A program made the position numbers and the translations under genes. A model generated the notes under the pieces. That model worked only from the letters and a program-made list of their open reading frames with translations. It searched no databases and was not told the DNA's origin. Shown in pieces: positions 34,972 to 49,900 of a stretch of 64,000 nucleotides of DNA. Every line of letters starts with the position of its first letter. The stretch's first letter is position 1. The stretch is from Anagrus nilaparvatae (lineage: Eukaryota; Arthropoda; Insecta; Hymenoptera; Mymaridae). Location: the NCBI GenBank assembly GCA_022575985.1, contig JAKSXM010000007.1:51738501-51802500 (forward strand). The letters run 5' to 3'.

Positions 34972-37900
34972 ATGGCGAACTCAGTTAATATGGGTAAGTT
35001 ATTGATTGAATAAATTAATATAAAATTATATTAAATTTTTCAAATTAAAATTTATTCTATGCTGTTAAAAAATAGTTTATTATTAATTAAAATTAGAAAT
35101 AATTTCATTTCTACATAACTAAATATTTTTCACTTATATTTTTTTATCATAAATTTCATTCATTAAAAAATGTTTATCTAGCTATTTTATAAATTTAGTA
35201 AGAATTATAGTTTACTTTCTAAGCAAGAATTTATTTCATTAAGGTATGGACCCTTGGGCAGTTTTACCACAAGAGCGAGCTCGCTACCAACAACAATTTG
35301 ATACTCTTAAGCCCATTAACGGTGTTGTTACAGGAGTACAAGCAAAAGATTTTTTCCTTCAATCTCAATTGCCACCAATGGTTTTAGGACAGATATGGTT
35401 GTTTTTTTAGCAATTTATTTTGCAAAATTGTTTTACATATTTCTTTTAATGCATATAAATATTTTACAGGGCATTATCAGATACAGATTCAGATGGAAAA
35501 ATGAATATACATGAATTTAGTATAGCATGTAAACTTATTAATTTGAAATTAAGAGGGTTTGAGGTACCTAGTGCATTGCCACCGTCTTTAGTTCGTAGCA
35601 TACAAGCTTTTTCTAGTGGTAAAATTATTTTCTCTTAAAACATTCATGAAAAAATTATAATTTATTCTAAAAAATATCTTTTTCTGATATTAAAGGAAAT
35701 GCTAGTCCCGTTAATATGCAACAACCAGTAACAGCCATTCCAAATATTCCAGCCATTCCAAAGCCAGCTACAGTTCCAAATAAAATTGGACCTCCTGTGC
35801 CACCTATGTCTGTGCAACCAACAGGTAAAATTTTTAAAATTTACTTATTTTTTAATGTTTCAATTAAAAAGATAAAAGTTAATATTCCAAGAGTTTTAAA
35901 TTAAATCATATATTTATTTTGATAAATTGATCCAAGGTGTAACCATATAACGACTTACAGATCTTGTATTTGTTAAAACCTTTAAAATAATAATTTTTTT
36001 TGATTTTACACTATAATTTTAATATAACTAAAGTAAATGAATCAAATCATTAAATCAAAATTTAATAATTTTAAATGTTTTTTTAAATTTTAATTCTTTT
36101 AAAAAATATCAAATACAATCCTTAATAAATTAAAAATTATTATGCATAATATACACAGCTTATACACAACCTGTAGCTGCCAGTACACGCAATACTCCAT
36201 CAAAGCCACCTCAACGACCTCCTTATCCTGTTGGTATGTTGGAATCCGTAATTTAATTTATGGATTTTCTAACAAACTAAAATTTTTGTTCATTCAGTAT
36301 TATTGTAAATTTGTTTGTCCAATTTTATTTACATAATCTGTTTAAAAAAAGAATTGTTGGTTTATGTATTTTCTCTTTATTTTTTTAAACTTATTTTAAC
36401 TTATATAAAAATCAATTTAATGCATACAAATCTTTCTTTTAGCTAATTCTTTTAACAAACTTTTTTTTTTATGGATTATGAGGTTAAGACATAAATTATG
36501 CAATTTTATAATTTATCATTTTGAAACTAAACTGCCCAAATTTTATAATATTAATTTAAAAAAAAAATTCTTAGATTGTATAGTCAGCGTCTTGGCCCTC
36601 AATAATTATGTTCATTTAAATATTAAAATTTAAACAATCTTTAATTATCTTATCTATATTTTTGTCGGATGTGTTAATATTTTCTTAATTTAATTTTTAA
36701 CGTAAATTTTTTATTAATATTTAAAGCTTTGTTGTCTATGTTGTCTAATATTCTAATGTCTAATGTTTAATAGTCTAATATTCTATGTTGTCTAATTTTC
36801 TTTCTATGCTCGTAACACAAAAAGGAGACTCCACTGATGTTATGTATGAAAGTGGTGATCTTCCTCAAAGGCCTGCGCCTCCTGACAGTATTGGTATGTT
36901 TAAATTTGTCAGCGCGCAGCAGTTCATAGTAGATTATTATAAAAAAGCTAGTTCTTTAAGAAAGCTAATTAAAAAAAAAAATAGCTTCTTAAAAATAAAA
37001 AAAAAGTTTAAGAAAAAAATTATCTTTGTAAAATAATTTATTTTCTGAGTAATAATGCTAATTCAGACCTGCTGAGGTTAAATCTGGTCATATCTAAGTC
37101 AGACTTATATTTTTACTTGGGTAATAGATTAAGCTAATTAATACTATAATAATTTATAGAAGTTTTTTTAAATAACTATTTTATTATTTTCTTATTTTTT
37201 TTAATTTAAATAATAAGGCTGTAAATATAAGCCTGTTAACCTGATTAGAAATAAGGAAATGATACATTTTTTTGTATTAATTATTGCTTCTTTTCTATTT
37301 TAATTGTGTTGTTTATTTTAGAATTTGCACTTAAAGGAGAAAGGTGCATTAAATATATAGATATAATAATAAATTAATTTTCTTGTTTTTTTTTTTTTTT
37401 TTTGTTTTTTAAATTTAATTTTGATATTTAAAAAAGTAACTTTAAAAAAAAAAAATTTAAGATGTCAAAATTTTTGGGCTAATTTTTCAAAGAATATAAG
37501 ATAAATCTTATATTCTTTGTTTTTATATCTATGTAATTAAACCATTCCTCCTTAATTTTTTCTGTACAAATAAATATAATTCTTCGTATCATTAAAAACG
37601 TAAACTTTTAAAAAAATGTATAAAAAGCTTGCTTCTGTAAATTTTTGATTTTTGCTTTTAATAATTTGTTTTATTTATAAAAGATATATATCTGAAGTAG
37701 TTTAATTTGGTTTTACTTACACTAATTAACCATTTTAAGGGTTTGTACAAATAAGTGGCCCACCACCAAAACCAGCACCTCCTTCATTTCCATCTAGTCC
37801 AGCAACTACATCGCCAGTTCAACCATTTGTTTCAACAGTTTCACCCATTCAAATGACTCAGTCTGTTCCGCCAATATCAAATATAGGTAAATTTAAACAA

Positions 37901-40900
37901 AAATTATAGTTTAACTTTTTATTTAAAATTTTTTCTAAAATCATTGGATATAAAATTATATGTGCATTTTTTACAGATTTATTTGATCTTTTAATGTCAA
38001 AAGGTACTTATATAAATTCAAAAACTTAAGAAATATTTGAAAAAATTCTTAACAGATTTTATTTCTATTTAATCTGTACATAGCTTATTAATAAAAGAGT
38101 ACCATCATAAGTCATAATATTTTTTATTAACTTTTTTTATTTAATTGTACCGGTGTGTTTTGAGTGTTTTTTAATTAAACGAAAAAAAAGTGCTTTTTCA
38201 TTCATAAAACTTAAAAATTTCAAACAAATTTTTTCATTAATTTTTTTTTAACTTTATAAAGAAAATTTTTGTAATTAATAAATATTTTTAGTTCCAATTG
38301 CACCAGCTGCACCCATAGCGCCATTAAATACAGCACCAGTACCAACAGCGGCCTTCAGCATGGGACAAACGGTACCAATGCAATCCATGACTGCAGGAGT
38401 TATTACAGCTCCTATTGTTACTAGTTCGACTGTTGTTCCTCCAGTTGTACCAATTGTACCAAGTTAGTATACATTAGAATATTACAATGTAATTAAAACA
38501 AGTTTGAAAATAATTTTAACAAATGAACATTTTATTAAAATAATATATTAATAAAATTTTATTAAATTATTCATGTTATTTTGTCAAAAAATAAATTCAA
38601 TTAAACTTAAAATTTTATAAGAAAAATTTCAATTTCAGCAACTGGAGTTGCAGCAACAGTAACACCGCCAATGACTCCTTTGCCACTTGGTGGTGTTGTA
38701 ATGAATGGAAGTGTTATACATACACCAGTATCAACAAGCACTCCTTTAAGTACAACAGCTAGACCTCCTAGCATAGATAGGGTAGGGTCAATAGATTCAC
38801 AGCATAGTCAGCATTCTTCAGCAGGTACACCTCAAGCATTAGAATGGGCTGTGCCTCATCAAACTAGATTAAAATATACCCAAGTTTTCAATACGTGGGA
38901 TAGAACAAGATCAGGATTTTTAACTGGGCCACAAGCTAGAAATATATTAGTACAGTCACAGTTGCCACAAACAGTTTTAGCACAAATATGGTAAAATTTC
39001 ACTAAATATTTTATAATTTATTTTATTTTATAAACAATGGAATACAACTTTGATTCAGGGCTTTATCGGATATGGACTTAGATGGTAGATTAGGTTGCGA
39101 AGAATTTGTTCTAGCAATGCATTTATGTGATATGGTAAAACTTGGAGAATTAATTCCTGCAGAACTTCCACCTGAACTTATTCCACCAACTTTCAGGAGA
39201 CAAAGACAAAGATCAACTTCATCTCAAGGTGCTCCTGATAATATGGATCCTTTAGCAGGAATGCCTCAAGTAAATATCTGTTTAGAATTTGATTTTAATT
39301 TTATAAAACTAATTTTTGTTCTATTTTAGTCATCATTTGAAGATAAGAGAAAAGAAAACTTTGAAAAAGGTCAAGCTGAGTTAGATAGGCGAAGAAAGTC
39401 ATTATTAGAAATCCAGCGTAAAGAACAGGAAGAGAGAGAACGAAAAGAAAGGGAAGAAGCTGAGAAGCAAGAAAAAATAAGGTATTTTATTTATTTAAGA
39501 TAAATATTTTCTTTGAATAAATTAAATAAGGAGTATTTTAATTTTTAATTATTGTTGCTACAGATTAGAGCAAGAACGCCGACGGCAATCAGAAATCGAA
39601 CAAGAATTTTTGAGACAAAAAGAAATAGAAGAGCAAAAAGAAGAAGAAAGAAGACGTGCTCAAGAACAAAGAGAAGCTGCAAGGAAGTTAGTTTTGTTTT
39701 AAAATTTAATTAATGGTTTTTAGAGAAGATATAAATTTTTTCTTTTTTGAATTAGGGAAATGGAAAGGCAACGTCAGTTAGAATGCGAAAAACAAAAATT
39801 ATTAGAGCTTACAACTCAAAGGCAAAAAGAGCAAGAAAATGTTTTAAAACTTAAGGCCAAAAATCAATCTTTAACCATTGAACTTACTGGATTGGTAAAT
39901 TAATTAATTTTAAAAAATTTCTTTTTAAAAATTAAAATATTTTAACATAAATTTCTTTTTTTAATGTTGATAGAATGATAGAGTAAAAGAACTATCACAA
40001 AAAATTTGTGATACAAGAGTTGGAGTTTCGAGCGTAAAAACAACAATTGATGGAATGCGTACTACTCGAGATGAACAGCTTCAGGAAATGGCAGCTTTAA
40101 AAAATAAGCTAAGAGAACAAAATCAGAAACTTTTAGCTGTTACTCAAGAAAAAGCAAAAATTGAAGCAAAAAATAAAATGAGTTCCTCCCAGGATCAGGA
40201 AGCAGCAAAATTGGCATTTGCAAATAAGCAAATTTTACTGAAACAAATAAAAGATAAAATAGAAGATTTAGAACAACAGATTAAGGACAAGCAAAAAGAT
40301 ATTGAAGAGAGTAATAAACAATTAGAGGAATTGCAAAATCAAATGAAAAATTTGATTGAAAATTGCAAAAAGTTACATGTTGTGTTTGAAGAAAAGAAAG
40401 CAAAAATTCTTGAAATGCGAAAAAGCGGAAATGCTAAAAATTTCGCTGCTGAAGCTTGGGGTGATGATGCCTGGGGTGAACCAGCATCTGCTGCAACTGA
40501 TGCATGGCCAGTTGAAGATAGTAAGACTATAAAAGAAGCTGATACTGGTGTAAGAAAATATAGAGCACTTTATGAATTTGTTGCTAGAAATCAAGATGAA
40601 ATCTCATTTCAACCAGGAGATATCATTATGGTGATAAACTTGTTTTAATATAAAATTATGTTATTATGCTAAAAAAACCAACAATTAATCAACAATTTAT
40701 TTAATATTAGGTTTCCCCAGTTCAAAATGCAGAGCCTGGTTGGATGGCTGGAGAAATTCGTGGTCATACGGGTTGGTTCCCAGAATCATATGTTGAAGCA
40801 ATTGATTCAGATGTCACTGTAGGAGGAGGAGATGCTTTTGCACACCAAGATAGTTTAGAAAAAAGAACTTTAGAGTAAATATAATTGCAAATTATTTTTT

Positions 40901-43900
40901 TGAATTGAGAAATATATGTTTTTCATAAAAAAATTAATTCCAGTAAATTAAGATCTTTCAATTTTTATAAAATAAGATTACTTATTTTTCTTGTGAATGT
41001 TTAGTTATTTACAAATTTATTATATCGAATAATTTTAAAATTTTAGAAAGAAATTTTTCTTTGTCAGCGGTTTTTGCCCTTTATTAACAAAAAATTTTAT
41101 ATGACCCTTGACCATTCTTTATTCTGGTTGTAGGTCTTTTTTAATTAAAAGTGATATATTATCTTAACTTGCATTCATTTATAAATTTATTGACAACTTT
41201 ATAGTTAATATTTAGTTCTTCTAATAACGAGTTCCAAAATTTCATGATTTTTTATACTTTGTTATTTCAGAGAAATAGTTGAAGTTCCTGAGAATGTTTC
41301 TGATGCTGGATCATTAGTTGGTGAAGGTCCTGTTGTAGAACCTTATACACCACAATTAGGTGCTGGACAATCGTGTAATCTCACAGCAAGCACTCTTTAT
41401 CAATATCGCCCTATAATTGAACAGCACCTTACTTTTGGAAAAGGAGAAATATTATCAGTTTCTGAACAACAAGTAATATCAATATTACCTTAAGCTATGC
41501 ATTTAATGTATTTAATTAATTTATTGACCTAAAATTTTATTAGGGTGATTGGTGTTATGGAAAATCAAGTTCTGGGAAAACTGGATGGTTTCCAAAATCT
41601 TATGTTATTATATCTGCACCTCAAGATGAACCAGTTGCAAAGCCAATCACTGATAATTTAAATGAATATTACATTTCGCTTTATCAATATGCTTCAAATG
41701 AACCTGGAGATCTTAATTTCAATCAAGGAGAAGTTATACTTGTTATTAAAAAAGATGGAGATTGGTGGACTGGAGTAGTTGATAATAGAACAGGAATTTT
41801 CCCTTCAAATTATGTTGAAAAATATGATTTGCCTATTCAGGTTAGTAAATTATTTTTTATATAATTAATTTGCTTTTTTGAAAACATTAACTTGTCTAAT
41901 TTTGTTATGTTTGTGACGTCCTTTTTCTCAGAATAACACAGCTAATGCGGTTCCAAAAACTGAAAAAACTCAAGTACCAAATGCAACCCCTGAAAGTGTT
42001 ATATCTCAGGATAAACCAGTGCGTATAATAATATTTCATGAAATACAATTTTTTTAAAGCGTTTTTTACAAATGATTTTTGTTTTTACAATTGATTGTTT
42101 AAATAAATCATTTTAAAGTTTGTTATTTTTCAACCATTATCTACAAGTAAAACTGCATGTATTCCTTTTTAAAACTTGAATTTATGAATAATACATAAAA
42201 ATAACTTGTTTAAACGTTTTTAATTTCATATTAACTTTAATAATACTAACATTAATAATTAAAAAATAGCGAGAAAAAACTGCAGAAGAACTTGAAGAAG
42301 AAAGAGCTGAAGCAGAAGATAGAGCTGAATTACCAGATTTTGCAGCCATGGCTGCTCAACAGGTAATATTGTTAAATAATTTATGATTGTGATCAAAATT
42401 ATCTCTATTCTAAATGTAGTTAGTGTTTGAATTATCTTTGATAACAATTAAAATACTTTGTTTTTTTTTTTGTGTTTTTCTGGTTCTGGTTTTCATCTTT
42501 TGTCTGATGATCATAATGCTTCATAAAATAGTATACAAGGGTAAATATAGTTATCTCAAAACTATTTATTTTTCTTCTTTATATTTTAATTAATAATTCA
42601 AAATCTTTTTAACGTTAATTTTAAATCAACTTTTCAGAAAGGGAAAAAACCAGAAATTGTACAAGTTATAGCACCCTATAAAGCCACAAGTGTAGAACAA
42701 TTAGATTTACAGAAAGGGCAATTAATTATGATTCGTAAAAAAACAGATTCAGGATGGTGGGAAGGTGAATTACAGGTAAATAAGAAAAATTTAATTATTT
42801 TTTTTCAAATTCAATTAATAAATTTCGCGATATAAAATTTAGGCTCGAGGTAAAAAACGACAAATTGGATGGTTCCCTGCATCTTATGTTAAAGTACTGA
42901 CAAGTAATAGTAATCGTAGTACTCCAGTGTCACATAGATATCAAGATTCGCCTACAGATTTATTCCAAGGTTAGCTTTAATTAGTAATTTCTTAATTATT
43001 AATAAAATTTATAAATTAAAAATTTTTTATTATTTTCAGAAAAAGTTATGGCTTTATATCCATATAAGGCACAAAATGAAGATGAATTAAACTTTGAAAA
43101 AGGTGATGTTATTACTGTTATTTCAAAAGACGAAGAATCTTGGTGGAAAGGTGAAATGAATGGTCAGACAGGCGTTTTCCCTAGTAATTATGTAACTCCA
43201 ATGTGTAAGTATTCTTAATTTACATATTTTAATTAGTATATTTTTTCACTTAAAATTAATTTTATTTTCTTAAAAGTTTTTGTTGTTGAGTTTTTTTTTT
43301 AAATATTAATAACTAGTCAATCAGTTTTTAGATAACTTAATTAGATATTTTTTATTTTATAATTTTGTATGCAAACTTTAGTTATACAACAAATTTCATA
43401 AATTGCATCATTTATAATTTTAACAATTAACCAAAAACTTCACTCATCCATCACCATTTTTTATTTTATTTCTTATAATATTTTTTTTTTAATTTGAGAA
43501 AATGAAAAGAAAAAGTATTAATTATTTTTGTATGTATAATGTTTTGCAGATACCTTAATTTTTATTATATTCACATTTTATGATATTAACTGAATGCGTT
43601 AAATATTAATTTTACTCCTACAATTGTATTAAATTACTTACAGCTAAAAAGAGTATAAGTCGGAAATTTTAATTAAATAATTTATCATGCAGGATCTAAT
43701 GTACTTTTTTTTGCCGTGTTTATACAATTGTATTAAATACAAATTGAAATTGTTTTATTTTATATTGTTTGATAGTATTTATTGGGGGTGTGCAGGAGCT
43801 CAAAATTTCAGACTGGGTATATCGGTCAAAATATAAAAAGATTATAACTTTTTAAAAAAAATTGCTCATAATAACGTAAGTTAAACAAAAGTACCTAATC

Positions 43901-46900
43901 ATTTCATTATGACATAATTATCAAAGAGTAGATATTGCTTGAGATATTGTTAAAGCTCTTATAATGAGCAACATAGAGGACTAAAGGAACTTGAGCTCCT
44001 ATATATCAAAATCAATATAGTGGAAATAAAAGTTTTAAATAAATTGACCAACAAGTAAGACTCAGAAATTGAAGTTAAATTTTCTAGGCCCATGAAGCTT
44101 AGAAGAATAGAATGAAAATTATTTCTAACCTAATAAATTTATTAATTTATCTAAAACTTCTATCAGATGAAAAACTTTTAAGGGGCTTTTGGATACTCGA
44201 TAACCGGATTTTGAATGAACCAACCTGGGATTAAATTAGTTTAATCAATAAAATATTATTTTTGGTTGTTACAGTAATTTTCTTTTCTGTTTATAATCCA
44301 GCCCGACAAAAAACACACCCCTAAATACTATTTATTCTTTTCAATTGGAAAATTGAACAGTCAAAGCAATATATAATTTATTTTTAATTATTTTAAAAAA
44401 TTTTAATAAATTTGGTGCATGTAAAATTTTTATAATAACCTTATTGCTTGTTATACCTATATATAATATAAATATTTTTATTTGCTAATGTCAGTATGCA
44501 AAATTTGAATGAATCAAACAAAAATCTCACTAACAATTCATTTTTTTCACCACATTTGTATAATTTGTTTAACTGCTTATATTTGTAATATTTTTTGCGT
44601 ATTTATTGTATAATTAAAAAAATTTAAAGCTTATAAATTATGTTATTTAAAAATAACTTTTTTTGATTATATCGCATCTTAAAATTTAATAGAAAAATAT
44701 TATGACTATTAAATTGAAAATTTTATTTATTTATAAATGTATCAAGTTTTATTTTGTATTTATCGTTGTATTAATGTTCAATTATTATTTTTTTTATTTG
44801 AAAATTTAAAAAAAATTTTTAATGTTTCTGTTTTAAAAAATTTTTGTATTACCTTATCTTTTTATATTATAAATGTTTGAAAAGTAATATTTAAGTATAT
44901 TTAAGTACAAGCATCTCTTATGTTTCACTGTTATTTATGGTTTAACTACAATTAGGGAGATCTTAATTTTATGATTTAACTTACTTTCTGTTTTATTGAT
45001 TTAAGTAAAAATTATATTTTTAAGTGAAAAGATGGTATGTTGCTACTAAAAATTTAATTAATAAGCTGCAAAGAGGACTTTTTTGATATCCTTTTTAAGA
45101 TTTTTCATTATTACCAAAAGCAAGTTTCTCTTAAAATATTATCAATAGTATCTTGAATTTTTAGTTATCCTTATTTTTGCACTCATGACCATAAAGTAAA
45201 TTTTATGGCTTTGATTTATAGAATTTGCAACTTTTTTGCAACCGAATCTGTGAACACCAAGAGATACCTGTATTTGACCAAAAAAAATTTTTAGTAATTA
45301 ATATCTCAGGAACATTAAAAATTTTTGACTTAAAAATTAAAAGAAAAAATATTTTCTTGATACTAATGTATGTATTTTGCCTGTGCTTAATATACACAGC
45401 GTAAAAGGATAACATTCAACTTAGAAAAAGGATGTGCATACTTCTACAATTAGTGGAGACTATATAAGCAACGATTTAAAACTACAATTTTTCAACTCAA
45501 CTCTTTGGCTGAATGGATAACTATAAAAAATTTTTTTTAAACGCTTTTGCATATTGCATAAATTATCTGTATTAATCAACGACTATTATAAAAATGAGTA
45601 CTTACTCGGAAAAAATTATGATGTTAAAATTGGTGATGGATGCAGAATTTATTTGTTTTCTTTACATAGTGTGGTATTTTTCTGATTATATACTTATACT
45701 CTTGGTGCCATTATGTAAAATTTTCTTCCCTTTAATTTTATGATTTCAAAAGAGACTGATAATGTCCTTAAATATAGGTTTAATAAAATATGCTAATATT
45801 GTTAAAAACAACCAATCTATTTATTAGTGCTTACATATTAAAATTAATTGGTATGTTTGTATGTATGCTTTTATTAAATATTAAAATAATATTTAAAACA
45901 ATGTATCACAAAAAAATATGTTACGCTAAAAAATACAGAAGACATTAACTTATATAATTATATAACTATAATATAAAATGTAAATATTATGAATGTGTAT
46001 TGAATGCATGAAAATTTTTAAAAATATTTACAGAAAAGTGATATATTTTATTTTATTTTTTACTTGATTTTTTATTTTTGTTGTTATACTTTATTTGAAA
46101 AAAAAATATATATATATACATATAAATATAATTAAAGATTATATTTTTGTTTGAATTAGCTTTTCTTTTTTTTTCTGTTACTTTAAAAAATATATATGAA
46201 TAAGAAAACAGAAATTTATTAACAGTTGATATGATATACTAAATAGTTATAAATAATATTAATAAATATATTGTATTATATAATTTATCATTTCTTTAAT
46301 TAATTTGCTAACAAAAATATAAAAAAAAAAAACGGCTTAAAAATGTATAGTAATATTTTTTTGTGATAGTTTTTTGTATTAGACAATGACAATAATGCAT
46401 TTTAAGTTTTTTAACAAAAACAAAATATTCACCAATTGAGTAATAAGTACATATTTTTTGTTTTAACGTTGAATTTTTGTTTGATTTAACATTAATGAGT
46501 CAATATATATGCATTATAATGTGAATAATAAAGAAAAAAAATTGCCTTTATAAAAAAAATGTTGAGCATAAAAAAAAATTACTTAAAGATTTAGATATTC
46601 TTAAGTTATAAATTTTCATGTTATCATTTAATTTATTACTAATATTTCTTTACAAAAAAAAAAAAAAAAAAAAAAACTGACCAGATTTATCCTGGTTTTG
46701 TTTTAAATAAAAATAGTTATATATAAATACATATATGAACCAAAGAAAATAAAAACAAAAAGTAGGTAAAAAAAAAGAAAAAAACCCCATGAAATAATCA
46801 CAAAATATGTAGCACACAAAGACTGGTTGTTAAAAAATTAGATGAGAAAAATCTATAGTTAAGAAACAAAATTTAGATAACGTCTAGTGTTTATTATTTA

Positions 46901-49900
46901 TTCTTATGTATGCGTTTACTTGTGTACATTAGTCTGGGAGAAATTTTAAAACGTTAGTTTTGATTTAGGTATGCCAGGTAAGGGGTCCTATTTATCAAAA
47001 AATTTGAGCAAAAATTATAGAAACTATATTTTTATTTTGCTAATTAGTACCTCATGACACCTGGTTATTAAAACTAAACAGCTTTTAATAAATCTCTTAG
47101 ACTAATTTATGCAGATATTTTATTTATGTATATACGCATAATTTACCAATAATTTTTTTTTTTTTTTGTTTCAAATAAATTAAAGACGCTGCAATGCATA
47201 AAGTAAAAAATTGTTTTTGTTATAATTTTTAAATTATATAATTCATAAAAAAAGAATATTAATACGCAGAGCGTATAAATAATAAATAATAAAATATGGG
47301 ATCATATTGTTAATGTTAATTTTTTGTTTAAGTTTTTATTTACAATTATTTTGTAAAATACTGTTTTATCAAATTAATTAAAAGTTGAAGTGATTTCCTG
47401 GTAGGTACTTTGTTTAATATTGTTATCAATATTTTATAAGTTTTAAGACCAGAATCACAGAATTTTTTTCTTTCGCATCGAAAGAAAGTATCAAATTAAA
47501 AAACTGTTTGAGAGTAAATTTGATAAAACTGATGTGTTTAAGGCGTAACATGAAATACATAATATATATTTAAAATCATTCAATAAGTGAATAAAAGATG
47601 TGTAGGACTGATTAATAGCTTAAAAAACTTTTGTTAAAGCTCAAATTTTTTTTTTAATTTAAAAAAAAAATAAATAGAGAATAAAGTCTTATGTGAAAAT
47701 TTATATGATAAGGAGTAATTGTATGAAAGTATAAATATTTGGCATATATTTATTTAAAATTTATATTCATGACATAATTAAATTTCATATCAAGCAGTTT
47801 ATTTTGAATTCATTAAAATATATGCTAATAATTTTTTGAAAACATGACATTGTAACAGCTTAATTTTCATTTAATAAAAAAAAACGTATACTAAAATCAC
47901 TTGACATTATATATAGCAGCATTTATGTATTATTAAGTAATAGAAAATAAGTAGATCATAAAAATTTAGTCTATAAAGCATTAATTCTTGAAATATGTGC
48001 TAATGATAAAAAAGTATTATATCAAACCTCAAATAAAAAAGTTTAGTTGTAAAAATATTACAATGGAGATAAAAATATATTAGACCAAGCGTGTCGAATG
48101 ATTTTATGAAAAATTTTCTAACCGTCTGATTTAGAGATATTCATATTTTGTAAGCTTAAGCTTTAATAATTTTCAAAATTTTTAGCTTAGCTTCTACTGG
48201 ATAAGAGTCAAAAAGAAAAAAATTAATATTCCTTGTTTTGAAGTTAGAATTACCTGACTTTTCTTGACTTGTAAGATTTAAAAAATAGAAAAGGAAAACT
48301 TTTTGCAGTTGAAAAATTTTTATTAAGATTCCTAAAAACAAAATGTTCACCTTTTTAAACTTTTCCTTTTTTACTATTTTGGTATTTTTTTAAGAACGCT
48401 CTCTCCACTACTAGGTGTTTCTGCGCAGCTCATTTTGAAATTAAGATTTTTTGACCATATATTTATTTATGATAATTTATTAATGACAAAGTCAATGCTA
48501 AAATATTTGGTACAAGAATATTAAAAAAAATTGCAAATGTTTATTTGTTTAAGGAACTCTGACAAGTTAAATTTTTGTAATTTTTGGGTCATAAAAGCAT
48601 GCATTTTCAGATATAGGCAACTTGGATCAAAATTCTGCTTGGCTCAAATTGAAGATCATTTAATTCCAGGGGGTGGTATCGTGAGAAATTTTTCGCTAAA
48701 CCTCTTCAGTAATGAGTTATAGCTAGTATTTGTATTTTTTTTTATTAGTTAGTTTTTATTTTTATGAACAATTAGTTATGTTACATGTAACTTATTACTG
48801 AAAGGATTTAGTGAAAACTAATCCTCCCATAATAACTCCCTATAATTAAATGATTTTCAATATTAGTCAAGCAGAATTTTGATCCAAGTTGTTTGATCTG
48901 AAAACTCAGGCTTTTAAAAGCAAAAAGTTTCAAAAATTTAACATGTATCTTTTTAAACAAAGAAACATTTTCAATTTTTTTTTGTTTGTATTTTTGTAGC
49001 AAATAATTTAGCATTGACTTTTTCATTTAAAAATTATCATAAATAAATATATGTTTAAAAAATCTTAGTTTCAAAAAGAGCTGCGAAGAAAAACCTACAA
49101 AGTGGAAAGAGCGTCCTTAAATAATTTGCTGATCTTACAAAATAGTTACAATTGTAAATATTTAAGCTGATAAAATAAATATTTCTTTATCTGACATTAT
49201 AGGAGAGACGTTTTTTAAGACCAATTACTCCACTTGTCCACCTCCATATATTAAAAATCGATAGCACATATTACATATATATTTACCATACTTTTAAATG
49301 TGTTAATATTATTTGCCTCATATCACTTTATCGCATATGCAATGTAAAAATTACATCTTATTAAGAAAAAAACATAAATAAATAAATATATATACATTCA
49401 TATTACATATTATTATTAATGAATAAAAAAATTTTGTAAAGTCAAAGAGAACAAAAAACCACAGCGTAATAAGAGCATATATAAATAAGTATATATTAAT
49501 TAACATAAGTATTAAGTAATTATAATAAAAAAAAAAACACAAAAAAAAGCAAAAAAAAATTTTAAAAAAATGAGTAAATGTGTAATAATTTAAGAAATTT
49601 GCACAGTGTGGTTGAATATTACTTTGAATATACACATGTGTACAAGAAAAAATATATTGTAATTAAAAAAAAAGAAAGATTATATAGTAATTAATTATTA
49701 TTATCATTATTATTATTATAATTTTTACTTATTGTGTAGCGGCTATTCCTGAGATTGTTAACAATGCAAAACTTATACATATTGTTTCTCGTTGTATTGT
49801 CGGAACTTAATAAAAAATATTTAAAAAAAAAGCTCAATTACATTAATTTTTTTATTTAATTTTAGTAGAAAAATGGTTTTTTTAAATGCTTTTTCTTAAA

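Noticed and set aside
48531..49026. Two frames on opposite strands sharing QLGSKFCL
   Set aside because: They are the two arms of the foldback read on opposite strands; neither extends as a gene.
49351..49635. 94-residue hydrophobic minus-strand frame
   Set aside because: Composed of AT-rich low-complexity sequence (F, Y, I, L, C), with no splice context and no family match.
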